Positions 9,638 through 18,305 of a DNA stretch of 64,000 bases are shown piece by piece (the stretch's first letter is position 1; every line of letters starts with the position of its first letter). The stretch comes from Natrinema salifodinae. GTDB lineage: Archaea > Halobacteriota > Halobacteria > Halobacteriales > Natrialbaceae. Under the pieces are notes generated by a model, which made no database searches, was not told the DNA's origin, and saw nothing but the letters and a program-made list of their open reading frames with translations. Position numbers and translations under genes: made by a program. The stretch covers positions 186,001-250,000 of the forward strand of contig NZ_FOIS01000002.1 in assembly GCF_900110455.1 (NCBI RefSeq), read 5' to 3'.

Positions 9638-10084
9638 ATGTCGACCGTCACGCTCGTCGGATCCCGCCTGGCCGAGCCGGGAACCGAGTTCGTCTATCAG
9701 GGGGAGGCCGACGGCTGCGCCGGATGTCCCTACCGCAGCCAATGTCTCAACCTCGAGCCCGACACGAAGTACCGCGTCACCGCCATCCGCGAGAACGCCC
9801 AGACCTTGGAGTGCGCCATGCACGACGGCGGCGTCCGCGCCGTCGAGGTCGAACCCGTGCCCGTGCGCGCGAACATCACGTCGAAGGGAGCCTTCGCCGG
9901 CAGCAAGACGAGCCTGCCGGGCCCCTGTCCGTACGTCGAGTGTCCGAGCCACGAGTACTGCGAGCCCGATGGCGTCGAGTTCGACGAGGAGTACCGAATC
10001 ACGGACATCGTCGGCGACCCGCCCCACGACGTCTGTCACCTCGATCGCTCGCTCGAACTGGTCGAACTCGGGGCCGACGACTAA
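9638..10084 (+). CDS. UPF0179 family cysteine-rich protein
   Basis: A 148-residue protein matching the archaeal UPF0179 family. Eight cysteines are placed at residues 27, 30, 36, 59, 97, 102, 108 and 133, including CAGCPYRSQC and CPYVECPSHEYC, which suggests bound metal or an Fe-S cluster (inference). ATG at 9638 (MSTVTLVGSRL) is chosen because a TATA-like CCTTAACC lies 24-31 nt upstream, giving a leaderless mRNA; an earlier in-frame start at 9602 would place the TATA inside the gene. The biological role of the family is unknown. No operon partner on this strand. Confidence 0.88.
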   Translation: MSTVTLVGSRLAEPGTEFVYQGEADGCAGCPYRSQCLNLEPDTKYRVTAIRENAQTLECAMHDGGVRAVEVEPVPVRANITSKGAFAGSKTSLPGPCPYVECPSHEYCEPDGVEFDEEYRITDIVGDPPHDVCHLDRSLELVELGADD

Positions 10085-10141
10085 CCGGCGTCCTCTCCGC
10101 GTTCCGTTCTCTCTTCTCCCCTCGAGGCTCGCCGACCGATC

Positions 10142-11428
10142 TCACGCGTCAGCGCCGGCGAGCGCGAGCAACGCCGTCCCGAGCAGTCCCGCGACCCCCG
10201 CACCGAGGAACGCCGGCGTGTACGTTCCCGCGAGATCGTAGACGAGCCCGGCGGCCCAGGGCGCGACCAGGCCGGAAACGGCGAAGGACAGCGACACCAG
10301 GCCGAAGATCGCGTTCGGGTTGCGCGCGCCGAAGAGGTCGACCGTCAGCGGCGAGAGCAGGGCGCCGTTGCCTCCGTAAGCGATCCCGAAGACGACGGCG
10401 AAGGCGTACAACCCGACCGCGGAGTCCAGCAAGGGCAGACACAGCGTCGACGCGGCCATGATCGCCGAGCATCCGACGAACGTCCGGACACGGCCGAGCC
10501 GGTCGGCTAGGCCGCCGATGCCGATCCGGGCGGCGGCCGTCGTGGCGCCGATCGCCGCGAGCGCGAGCGCACCCGTCCCCTCGCCGAGCCCGACGTCGCC
10601 GGCGTAGGGGACGACGTGGACGAGCACGGCGTACAGCGTCCCGTAGACGAGCACCCAGCCCGCGAACACGAACAGGAACGAGCGGGAGGTCGCGACCGCG
10701 AGCAGTTCCGTCCGGTAGGTCGCCCAGTCCGGCGGCTCCCGATCCGGCACGCCCTCGGGGAACTCGGCGCCCGGCTCGACGCCGCTCGCGGCGGGATCGT
10801 CGGCGAACAGCGGCGTCACGGCCGCCACGGCGACCGTCGCGGCGAGGACGAGCGCCAGGAAGGCCAGGCGCCACTCGAGCACCCCGACGAGCGCGTTCGC
10901 GGCGGGCGACATCGCGACCATCCCGATGCCCAGCCCGGCGGTCGCGATCCCGGTCGCCAGGCCGCGCCGGCGCTGGAACCACCGCGGGACCGTGGCGTAG
11001 GAGACGACGTAGATCGCGCCCAGGCCGGCCGCCGTGACGACGCCGTAGGCGAGCAAGAGCGCGACGTACGAGGTCGTCTGGCTCGTCCAGAGGCCGCCGA
11101 GCGCGAGCGCCGCGACGCCGAACGCCAGCAGCCGCCGGACGCCGAATCGATCGGCGAGCACCCCCAGGATCGCCGCGGCGAGGTAGATCACGACCGTCTG
11201 GAGGGAGAAGACGAACGAGACGGCCGACCGGGAGACGCCGAGGTCCCGCTGCATCGGCCCGAGGAAGACCCCGAAGGCGTAGGAGAGCCCGAAGACGACG
11301 AACGCGCCGACGAACCCGCCGGCGACGACGTACCAGCCCCGGTAGACGTCGCGGTCGGGCGGCGCATCCGCCCCGTCGAGCACACCCGCAGGGCTTCGGG
11401 ATCGATCCGAGCCGCTGTCGCGTCGCAT
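10142..11428 (-). CDS. MFS transporter, OFA/MCT-like
   Basis: A 428-residue polytopic membrane protein with about 12 hydrophobic segments. It begins, after a charged N-terminus of about 30 residues, with RGWYVVAGGFVGAFVVFGLSY. The motif DRFGVRRLL after the second or third helix is the MFS loop 2-3 signature. The arrangement resembles the oxalate/formate antiporter and monocarboxylate branch of the superfamily, so an organic anion substrate is likely but not shown. It is divergently transcribed from an AtoE-type short-chain fatty acid transporter with only 62 bp between the start codons, which suggests linked regulation. Confidence 0.85.
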   Translation of the reverse strand: MRRDSGSDRSRSPAGVLDGADAPPDRDVYRGWYVVAGGFVGAFVVFGLSYAFGVFLGPMQRDLGVSRSAVSFVFSLQTVVIYLAAAILGVLADRFGVRRLLAFGVAALALGGLWTSQTTSYVALLLAYGVVTAAGLGAIYVVSYATVPRWFQRRRGLATGIATAGLGIGMVAMSPAANALVGVLEWRLAFLALVLAATVAVAAVTPLFADDPAASGVEPGAEFPEGVPDREPPDWATYRTELLAVATSRSFLFVFAGWVLVYGTLYAVLVHVVPYAGDVGLGEGTGALALAAIGATTAAARIGIGGLADRLGRVRTFVGCSAIMAASTLCLPLLDSAVGLYAFAVVFGIAYGGNGALLSPLTVDLFGARNPNAIFGLVSLSFAVSGLVAPWAAGLVYDLAGTYTPAFLGAGVAGLLGTALLALAGADA

Positions 11429-11453
11429 TCGGTCGCATTCCCACCCCGCGGCA

Positions 11454-11466
11454 CATAACGCTTAAC
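11454..11466. promoter_or_regulatory. Back-to-back TATA boxes in a 62-bp divergent promoter
   Basis: CATAAC (11454-11459), read as GTTATG on the minus strand, is 26-31 nt before the MFS start at 11428. CTTAAC (11461-11466) is 25-30 nt before the AtoE-type start at 11491. The two boxes almost touch, so one bound factor could control both genes. Confidence 0.45.
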
Positions 11467-11490
11467 ACGCTATTTGATATCAGGACACAC

Positions 11491-12939
11491 ATGTCATCGG
11501 TGGACGACGCGGCGGCGACCGGCAACGTCATCGAACGCGCGGGTAACCGGATCGCGGACGTCGTCGAGCGGTGGATGCCGAGCCCGTTCCTGTTCGCGAT
11601 CATCTTATCGTACGTCGTCTTTCTGGTCGGAATGGTCGTGGAAAATCAGGGGCCGTCGAACATGGTCATGTTCTGGTACGACGGGTTCTGGGCGTTCCTG
11701 GAGTTCGCGATGCAGATGGTCCTGATCATCATGACCGGGTTCGTAATCGCGTATCATCCGCGAGTCAACGACGCGCTCCAGCGCCTGGCGGCGATCCCGA
11801 ACACCGCCGGCCAGGCCGTCGTACTGGTCGGGACCGTCTCGATGGCGCTGGCCTGGGTCCACTGGGGACTGAGCCTGGTCGTCGGCGCGATCTTCGCCCG
11901 GGAGATGGGCACGGCCGCCTACCGGGAGGGGATCGCGGTTCACTACCCGCTGCTGTGCGTGGCGGGCTATATGGGGCTGGGGCTCACCTGGCACTGGGGT
12001 CTCTCGGGGTCTGCCCCGCTCTTGCTCGCGACGCCCGGCAACGAGTTCGTCGACCTCGGGATCGTCGACGGGCCGGTGGGTACGTCCGCGACGGTCTTCA
12101 GCGCGTACGCGCTCTCGCTCACCGCGCTGTCGATCGCCTTCGCGGCGGTCGTGCTGTACCTGCTGACGCCCCCGGCGGAGCGGTCGCGGGAGATCACCGA
12201 CTACATCCCGGAGGACGAACTGCTCGAGTCCTCGCCCGACGGTGGCGTCGACGATACCGCGGTCGACGACCGGGAGAGCGCGGCGAACGGCCGGCTGAAC
12301 GGCGATCGCCTCCCCGCCGAGCGCATCGACAACAGTCGGCTCCTCGGCGGGCTCATCGCGCTGACCGGCGTCGCGGTGATCGCCTGGGAGTTTTACACCC
12401 GAGGTCTCGCCGCCTTGAACCTGAACGTCCTGAACTTCGCGTTCCTGTTCGTCGGCCTGGCGATCTACACGCGACCGGCGGCCTACCGCGAGCGGTTCGG
12501 CGAGGCCGCGGAGGCCGCCGTCGGGATCATTCTCCTGTTCCCCTTCTTCGCGGGCATTCAGGGCATGATGAGCGGCTCCGGCCTGGCGGAGACGATGGCC
12601 CAGGCCCTGTTGGCGATCTCGACGCCCGAGACGTTCCCGGTGATCGCCTGGCTCACGGCCGCCATCGTCAACCTGTTCGTCCCCTCGGGCGGCGGCGAGT
12701 GGATCGTCCTCGGGCCGCCGGTCCTCGAGGCCGCCCAGGAGGTCGGGATCCCGGTCGGCCAGGCGACGATCGCCTACGCCGTCGGCGACGCGCACACGAA
12801 CCTGCTGAACCCGTTCTGGGCGCTGCCGCTGCTCGCGATCACGAAGATCCGCGCCCGGGAGATGTTCGGCTACGCCGTGGCGATGCTGCTGGCGCTGATT
12901 CCGTTCCTGACGGTCGCGTTGTACGCCTTGCCGTACTGA
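11491..12939 (+). CDS. AtoE-type short-chain fatty acid transporter
   Basis: A 482-residue membrane protein of the AtoE (TIGR00366) family, which in E. coli imports short-chain fatty acids such as butyrate and acetoacetate. It has about 12 hydrophobic segments. Recognisable family stretches are PSPFLFAIILSYVVFLVG, ALAWVHWGLSLVVGAIFARE and LFVPSGGGEWIVLGPP, and VGDAHTNLLNPFWALPLL near the C-terminus. A hydrophilic acidic loop around residues 230-275 is a haloarchaeal insertion. ATG at 11491 fits a leaderless promoter. Its product would feed acetyl-CoA metabolism, compatible with the methylaspartate-cycle genes elsewhere in the window. Confidence 0.88.
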   Translation: MSSVDDAAATGNVIERAGNRIADVVERWMPSPFLFAIILSYVVFLVGMVVENQGPSNMVMFWYDGFWAFLEFAMQMVLIIMTGFVIAYHPRVNDALQRLAAIPNTAGQAVVLVGTVSMALAWVHWGLSLVVGAIFAREMGTAAYREGIAVHYPLLCVAGYMGLGLTWHWGLSGSAPLLLATPGNEFVDLGIVDGPVGTSATVFSAYALSLTALSIAFAAVVLYLLTPPAERSREITDYIPEDELLESSPDGGVDDTAVDDRESAANGRLNGDRLPAERIDNSRLLGGLIALTGVAVIAWEFYTRGLAALNLNVLNFAFLFVGLAIYTRPAAYRERFGEAAEAAVGIILLFPFFAGIQGMMSGSGLAETMAQALLAISTPETFPVIAWLTAAIVNLFVPSGGGEWIVLGPPVLEAAQEVGIPVGQATIAYAVGDAHTNLLNPFWALPLLAITKIRAREMFGYAVAMLLALIPFLTVALYALPY

Positions 12940-13070
12940 CCGGCGCGACCATCGCTATCACGCCCGCTTCGTCGGAGCCCTCCGACGTGACGCGGCGACG
13001 AGCGTTCGAATCGCACCGCTCCTGTTCGAGACAGCGCGGCAGAAAATCGGCAGCTACCGTCGTGCGTCGG

Positions 13071-13448
13071 TCACTCCGCCTCGAGCGCGCCCTCTTCGAG
13101 CCAGGAGCCGGCCCAGCACTCGATCTCCTCGAAGACCGGTTCGAGGGACTCGCCCTTGTCGGTGAGGCTGTAGTAGGTCGCGACGGGGGCGTCCTCCTCG
13201 ATGCGACGTTCGACGAAGCCCATCTCGCCGAGATCGTCGAGTACGCGCGAAAGGGTCCGCGCGTTCGCGTCGGTCGAGCGCTTGAGTTCGTTAAAGCGCT
13301 GTTCGCCGTCCAGCAGTTCGTGCAACACCGCCAGGCGCCACTGGGAACCGATCTGCTCGAGGGAGGCGATGACGGGGCAGGCGTCGTCGCGGTCGTGGCC
13401 GCGCTGGTCCTGCTCTCGATCGCGGGGTTGCGTCTGTGGAGAAGACAT
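13071..13448 (-). CDS. HxlR family winged-helix regulator
   Basis: A 125-residue DNA-binding protein with the HxlR (MarR-like winged helix) pattern: CPVIASLEQIGSQWRLAVLHELL, then RFNELKRS, then ARTLSRVLDDLGEMGFVERR, and the wing VATYYSLTDKG. The single cysteine at the start of the domain (ACPV) is where several HxlR members sense redox or aldehyde stress. It is convergent with the AtoE-type gene and not clearly in an operon. Its target is unknown; the upstream SRPBCC gene is on the same strand after about 200 nt. Confidence 0.88.
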   Translation of the reverse strand: MSSPQTQPRDREQDQRGHDRDDACPVIASLEQIGSQWRLAVLHELLDGEQRFNELKRSTDANARTLSRVLDDLGEMGFVERRIEEDAPVATYYSLTDKGESLEPVFEEIECWAGSWLEEGALEAE

Positions 13449-13646
13449 TGGTCGTCTACGGTCGGCTACGGCGCGGACCGGTTTAGGGGTTCGGAATCGA
13501 ACCAGCTAACACGTCGTCAGTAGCTATCACGAGGACACTTCGAGAGCCCTTCGGAGTCGCCGCCGACGGCCGTGGCTCGTGGGAGACTCGTCGGCGAGAA
13601 CCGGCGCGGAACCGAACTAGCAGAACCGACGGAACCGACGCGAAAA

Positions 13647-14081
13647 TCAGGCCGCCGACGGCTCCGTTCGCGCCTGGTCGCCCTCGAGCACCGTCTCGAG
13701 ATTCTCGAGCGCGCGCAGACAGATCGGCACGTACCCCGTCCCGTGGAGCGGCAGTTCGAACGCGACCCGACAGCGCCCCTCGCCGAGGTCGTCGACGCGG
13801 TGGCCGGCGGCCGGAATTCCCGAGACGCGCCAGGTCCAGCGCCGCTCCGTTCGCGAGGTGATCCGGAAGGGGACCCAGGCGCCCGGAACCCGAATTCGGC
13901 CGGTCGTGTCGGGTTGGATCCGCCGATCCGTCGATTCGACACCGATCACGATCGGCGACCAGGCGGGCCACCTGGTGGTGTCGACGAGGGCCTCCCAGGC
14001 GTCGGCCGCGGGGGCGGTGAAAACGTGCGAGACCTCGATGCGGCGGCCGTCCGGGGTGTGCGTGGTCCGGACTCGGGTCAT
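13647..14081 (-). CDS. SRPBCC (START-like) family protein
   Basis: A 144-residue protein beginning MTRVRTTHTPDGRRIEVSH. The pattern VSHVFTAPAADAWEALVDTTRWPAWSPIV is typical of polyketide cyclase/dehydrase-like SRPBCC domains, which form a hydrophobic ligand pocket. It has the usual family length. The frame is open further upstream, but ATG at 14081 gives the right N-terminus for the domain. The ligand is unknown. It sits between the HxlR gene and a region with possible decayed coding sequence. Confidence 0.75.
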   Translation of the reverse strand: MTRVRTTHTPDGRRIEVSHVFTAPAADAWEALVDTTRWPAWSPIVIGVESTDRRIQPDTTGRIRVPGAWVPFRITSRTERRWTWRVSGIPAAGHRVDDLGEGRCRVAFELPLHGTGYVPICLRALENLETVLEGDQARTEPSAA

Positions 14082-14449
14082 CGTCGATAGTACGCGCTCC
14101 TCGGCAATGTGGGTTTGCACGGGCGGCAGATCTCCCGGCCGGCGCCGGACCGTCGCCAGGCGCGATGCCGTACGCGGCGGCCTGGTCGCCGCGACCGTTC
14201 TCCCCGAGCACCTCACCAACACCGCCGCGACGTTCGCGGTCGGCACTCCGACGGCGGCGGCCTGGGGTCGCCCGCCGCGTACTGGGTGCTCGCGGCCGGC
14301 GCGTTCGTCGCAATCAAATGGGACGTCGAGCGGATGAATTCGGACCTGCTGGTGGCGAATCGGGCGATCGGGCAAACATACACGCTTATTGATAGTACAG
14401 CGATAGCAGATACTAAACACGTCCTCGCTCTACGGATGCGTACCAGACA
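14082..14449. other. Intergenic region with a possible decayed reading frame and the FNT promoter
   Basis: About 370 nt. Near 14160-14380 two different plus-strand frames give protein-like pieces (a stretch with GGLVAATVLPEHLTNTAATFAVGT, then in another frame AAYWVLAAGAFVAIKWDVE), as if a membrane-protein gene had been frameshifted. The right end, 14384-14420, is AT-rich with TATA-like CTTATTGATA and TACTAAAC that could drive the downstream channel gene. Confidence 0.3.
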
Positions 14450-16324
14450 ATGAGCGAACCCGATCCACCCGAGCAGGAACGACCGGACCGCGATCCCCCC
14501 AAGCAGGAACGACCGGACCGCGATCCACCCGAACAGGAGCAGGTCAGGCAGGCGGTCGAACGGTCCAGAAGCGGTGCCCCGGCGGTCGGTGCGGTCGTCC
14601 GCGACCGCTTCTCGGCCGACGAGGTCTTCCAGCGCATCGTCGCAGCGGCCGACGAGGAGGTCACCTCCGGCAGCCGCGAACTCTTCTTCAGCGGCATCGC
14701 CGCCGGCTTCGCGATCACGATCACCGTCTTACTGTACGCCTCGTTGTACGGCGAGACCGGCGGCCATCCGATTCTGAGCGCACTGTTGTATCCGCTCGGC
14801 TTCATCTATATCATCATCGGCGGCTACCAACTGTACACCGAAAACACGCTCCCGCCGGTCGCGCTCACCTTGGAGCGGATCGCCAGCCTCCCCGCCCTGT
14901 TGCGCCACTGGACGATCGTTCTCGCCGGCAACTTTACCGGCGGCGCGATCGGCGCGGCGGTGCTCGCCTGGGGCGGCGTCTTCTCCCCCGAAGCGGCCGA
15001 GGCGGCGCGCTATCTCGGCACTCACGGCCCGGAGACGGCGTGGCTCGACCTGTTCTTCAAGGCTGCCTTCGCCGGCCTGATCGTCGCGGGCGTCGTCTGG
15101 GTGGAGTACGCCGCCCGCGAGACGGTCGCCAGGATCGTGATCGTCTACATGGCCTTCCTCGCGATCCCGATCGGGAACCTGTTTCACGTGGTCACCTCCT
15201 TCACCGAGATGGCCTACGTCGTCTTCATCGGCGAACTCTCCCTGTACGTTGGCCTGGTTCACTTCGTGCTCCCGGTGGCGCTCGGCAACACCATCGGCGG
15301 CATTTTGCTGGTGACCGTCGTCAACTACTTCCAGACGAGCGAACGCCGCCTCGAGTCGGCCCGATTCGAGGGGACCAATCGACAGCTCTCGCTGCGGGAG
15401 TGGCTGTTCGGGAGCTACGCTGGCCGGTCGTACGTCCCCCTGATCGACACCGCCGAGGTCTCGGCGGTCGAGGACGGCGAAACCTACCGCGTGCTGGTTC
15501 CGATCGCCAACCCCCGCACCGAGTCGCGGATCGTCGACTTCGCCGCGACGCTGGCCGACGCCCACGAGAACGCGGTCGTCCACGCCGTTCACATCATCCA
15601 GATGCCCGACCGGCGGTCCATGCGGTACGGCTCCGACCGCAACGAACGGATTATCTCCGAATCCGACCGACTGATGGAGGGGGTCCGCGAGACGATCGAA
15701 CCCTACGACGTCGAGTGCGAGACCTCGACGGTCGTCTCCCACCGTTCGTTTGAGGACGTCTTCGACACCGCCGAGCGCGAGCGGGCCGACCTGGTCGTCC
15801 TGAACTGGGGCGACAACCAGCCGTGGGACGCCGGTCACACCGAGGGCCGGATCAGCAAATTCACGAGCGACCTCCCCTGTGACTTCCTCGTCCTCAAGGA
15901 CCGGGATCTGGACACCTCGCGGATCCTCCTGCCGACCGCCGGCGGGCCGGACTCGGACCTGAGCGCCGAGGTCGCCCGCACGCTCGAGCAGGCCGACGGG
16001 TCGGACGTGAATCTCTTGCACGTCGTCAAGAATCCCGAAGACCGCGCGGAGGGCCGGACGTTCCTCGCGAATTGGGCCGCCGAGCACGACCTCGAGAACG
16101 CCGAGCTCACGATCGATGCCACCGGCGACGTCGAGAAGGCGATCTGTCGGGAGGCCGCCGACAGCTCGCTCGTGATCATCGGCGCGACGGAGTCGGGACT
16201 GCTCTCGCGGCTGGTGAGGGACTCCCTGCACATGGACGTCGTCAACGAAGTCGACAGTTCGGTCCTGCTCGCCGAACGGCCCAGCAACGGGAACATTCTC
16301 AAGCGACTGTTGGGTCGTCCGTAA
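14450..16324 (+). CDS. Formate/nitrite transporter fused to two universal stress protein domains
   Basis: A 624-residue fusion. Residues 1-30 are a charged proline-rich leader encoded by 30-bp tandem repeats. Residues of about 55-300 form an FNT-type channel with about six membrane helices (from FSADEVFQRIVAAADEEV to GNTIGGILLVTVVNYFQ). After a linker, two UspA-like domains follow (about 350-475 and 480-605), the second ending LVIIGATESGLLSRLVRDSL and VNEVDSSVLLAER. FNT channels pass formate, nitrite or similar small anions; USP domains often bind nucleotide and gate or regulate transporters (inference here). The substrate is not determinable from sequence. The gene stands alone. Confidence 0.87.
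   Translation: MSEPDPPEQERPDRDPPKQERPDRDPPEQEQVRQAVERSRSGAPAVGAVVRDRFSADEVFQRIVAAADEEVTSGSRELFFSGIAAGFAITITVLLYASLYGETGGHPILSALLYPLGFIYIIIGGYQLYTENTLPPVALTLERIASLPALLRHWTIVLAGNFTGGAIGAAVLAWGGVFSPEAAEAARYLGTHGPETAWLDLFFKAAFAGLIVAGVVWVEYAARETVARIVIVYMAFLAIPIGNLFHVVTSFTEMAYVVFIGELSLYVGLVHFVLPVALGNTIGGILLVTVVNYFQTSERRLESARFEGTNRQLSLREWLFGSYAGRSYVPLIDTAEVSAVEDGETYRVLVPIANPRTESRIVDFAATLADAHENAVVHAVHIIQMPDRRSMRYGSDRNERIISESDRLMEGVRETIEPYDVECETSTVVSHRSFEDVFDTAERERADLVVLNWGDNQPWDAGHTEGRISKFTSDLPCDFLVLKDRDLDTSRILLPTAGGPDSDLSAEVARTLEQADGSDVNLLHVVKNPEDRAEGRTFLANWAAEHDLENAELTIDATGDVEKAICREAADSSLVIIGATESGLLSRLVRDSLHMDVVNEVDSSVLLAERPSNGNILKRLLGRP
14461..14545 (+). repeat. 30-bp tandem repeat, about 2.8 copies
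   Basis: Units at 14461-14490 and 14491-14520 differ at three positions, with a partial third unit at 14521-14545. Being a multiple of three, the repeat stays in frame and encodes repeated QERPDRDPPx at the N-terminus of the FNT-USP protein. Copy number is likely to vary between strains. Confidence 0.8.
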
Positions 16325-16553
16325 GCGCAACTCCCGGAATCGCCAGCCCTGAAACGCGTCGCTGTCGATCGGCGTCGTCCCGCGACCCGATCCCTCTCAG
16401 TAGTTGGTAACCTCATTTCTTTACTCGGTATTGGTGCTGAATCCGAATGAGTCAAATCGTCACGTAGCGATGCGAACTGACCGGGTTACGCATCGTGTTC
16501 GGAGTAGCTGATTCCATGTCACCGCGAATGAACTGAGCCACTGATCAACAATC

Positions 16554-16559
16554 CTTATG
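16554..16559 (+). promoter_or_regulatory. TATA box of the NSS transporter gene
   Basis: CTTATG lies 28-33 nt before the ATG at 16587, consistent with a short-leader or leaderless transcript. Confidence 0.4.
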
Positions 16560-16586
16560 CGCGCCGAGTTGGTTCCCTGAGACAGA

Positions 16587-18014
16587 ATGGTACGTGAGAG
16601 TTGGGCGAGTCGCGCCGGATTCATCCTGGCCGCGGTCGGAAGCGCGATCGGGCTGGGGAACATCTGGCGGTTCCCGTGGATGACCGCGGAGAACGGCGGA
16701 AGCGCCTTTCTGATTTTGTATCTGCTCATTGTCCTCGTCGTCGGGGTGCCGGGGTTGCTGGCCGCGTTCGTAATCGGCCGACGGTCGAATCGGAACCCAG
16801 TCGGGGCGTTCAAATCGCTCGCCGGATCGCGTTTCTGGACGGCGTTGGGCGCGCTCTGTGTCGTCACCTCGATTCTGCTGATGTCGTTCTACAGCGTCGT
16901 CGGCGGGTGGATCCTTCGGTACTTCCTCGAGAGCGCGACGGGAGCCTATTTCGCGGCTCCTGAAACCCACTTCGCGGCGATCAGCTACGGTGCCGAAGCG
17001 TTCGGCTACCAACTCGCCGTCCTCGCGGCCACGTCTCTGATCGTCGCCGCGGGGATCAGACGCGGCATCGAGGCGACGACGAAGGTGATGATGCCTGGCG
17101 TCGTCGTATTGCTCGTTGGACTCGCGATCTGGGCGGCCCAGCAGCCCAACGCCGCGCAGGGATACGAGTTCTACCTCGAATTCGACGGCGCCTACCTCGC
17201 GGAGAACTTCCTGTCGGTGCTGGGATCGGCCGCCGGCCAGGCGCTGTTCACCCTCTCGATCGGCAGCGGAACGATGATCACCTACGCCTCCTACGTCAAC
17301 GACGACCGCTCGCTGCCCCTCGACGCCTCACTCATCGCCGTGTTCAATCTCGGCATCGGTATCTTGGCCGGTCTCGTGGTGTTCCCGTTGCTGTTCTCGT
17401 TCACGCCGGGACCGACCGAGGGCGGCCCCGGCGCCCTGTTCGTCGGGATCGCCAGTGCGTTCGCGAGCCTGCCCGGCGGGCGACTCCTCGGCGCGGTCTT
17501 CTTCCTCGTCGTTCTCCTCGCAGCCCTCACGAGTCTGATCAGCATGCTCGAGATTCCGGTCTCGTTTCTGGTCGACGAGTTCGATCTCGAGCGCTCGACG
17601 GCGACCCGGGGGCTATTCGCGCTGGTCGTACTCACCGGCGGCGTGAACGCGTTCAGCCCCGCGGTGTTTACGCTGTTCGCGGACCACCTCGTCGATCTCC
17701 TCTTGGTGCTCGGTCTGACCGGGTTCATGGTGTACACAGCCTGGGTGCTCGGTCCGGCCGCGATCGAGGAGTACCTCGAAGGCGCAGGGCCGCTCTCGCG
17801 CCCGCTGGTGATCCCGTGGCGGTACGCGATCGGGACCCTCTTCCCGGCGTTTCTCCTCTTTACGTTCTACGCCGACGTCGCGGCCTTGATCGGGTTCTCA
17901 ACGGGACCGGGACCGTTGTTGGTCGCGACGCTGCTGACGGTGCTGGTGCTCGTGGTAGTGGCCCGTCGTTCTGTCTCCGAAACCCGACCGCAACCGAGCG
18001 AGAGCACGGACTGA
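16587..18014 (+). CDS. Sodium-dependent transporter, NSS/SNF family
   Basis: A 475-residue neurotransmitter:sodium symporter family protein. The N-terminal signature SRAGFILAAVGSAIGLGNIWRFPW covers helix 1, whose unwound part binds Na+ and substrate in LeuT. About 11-12 membrane helices follow, including the helix 6 region TLSIGSGTMITYASYV. Prokaryotic members import amino acids with Na+, which suits a halophile, but the substrate here is not known. The gene is monocistronic, with a TATA box just upstream and a hairpin-rich spacer downstream. Confidence 0.88.
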   Translation: MVRESWASRAGFILAAVGSAIGLGNIWRFPWMTAENGGSAFLILYLLIVLVVGVPGLLAAFVIGRRSNRNPVGAFKSLAGSRFWTALGALCVVTSILLMSFYSVVGGWILRYFLESATGAYFAAPETHFAAISYGAEAFGYQLAVLAATSLIVAAGIRRGIEATTKVMMPGVVVLLVGLAIWAAQQPNAAQGYEFYLEFDGAYLAENFLSVLGSAAGQALFTLSIGSGTMITYASYVNDDRSLPLDASLIAVFNLGIGILAGLVVFPLLFSFTPGPTEGGPGALFVGIASAFASLPGGRLLGAVFFLVVLLAALTSLISMLEIPVSFLVDEFDLERSTATRGLFALVVLTGGVNAFSPAVFTLFADHLVDLLLVLGLTGFMVYTAWVLGPAAIEEYLEGAGPLSRPLVIPWRYAIGTLFPAFLLFTFYADVAALIGFSTGPGPLLVATLLTVLVLVVVARRSVSETRPQPSESTD

Positions 18015-18305
18015 CTGAGATAAGTTGCTCAGTTCGAATCGAACGTCTGCGCTGTCGTTCGAGAGAGCGCAACTCTCTCGTGATCGAGCGAACCCTCCGA
18101 GTTCGCGGACCTCGTGGGACCTTCGGTCCCGCTTAGTGACGAACGGCGCTTCGCGCCTTTCGAACCATGAGCGCGACGGAGTCACGCCCTCGGCGAAATC
18201 TCGAGAGAGCGAAGCCCTCTCGGACTGGGCGATTCCGAAGGAGCCGCTTCCAGTCGGGCGTCAATGCCGGCCGCTTCTACGGATGCCATCCGTCGTACTC
18301 CTTCC
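18015..18305. repeat. Spacer packed with short hairpins
   Basis: No gene is seen. The spacer holds at least four short perfect inverted repeats: CGAGAGAG/CTCTCTCG (18060-18080, loop CGCAA), GGGACC/GGTCCC (18116-18130, loop TTC), GGCGC/GCGCC (18145-18157, loop TTC) and CGAGAG/CTCTCG (18202-18221). It separates convergent genes, so the hairpins may act as transcription ends or be remnants of small palindromic repeats. Confidence 0.55.
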
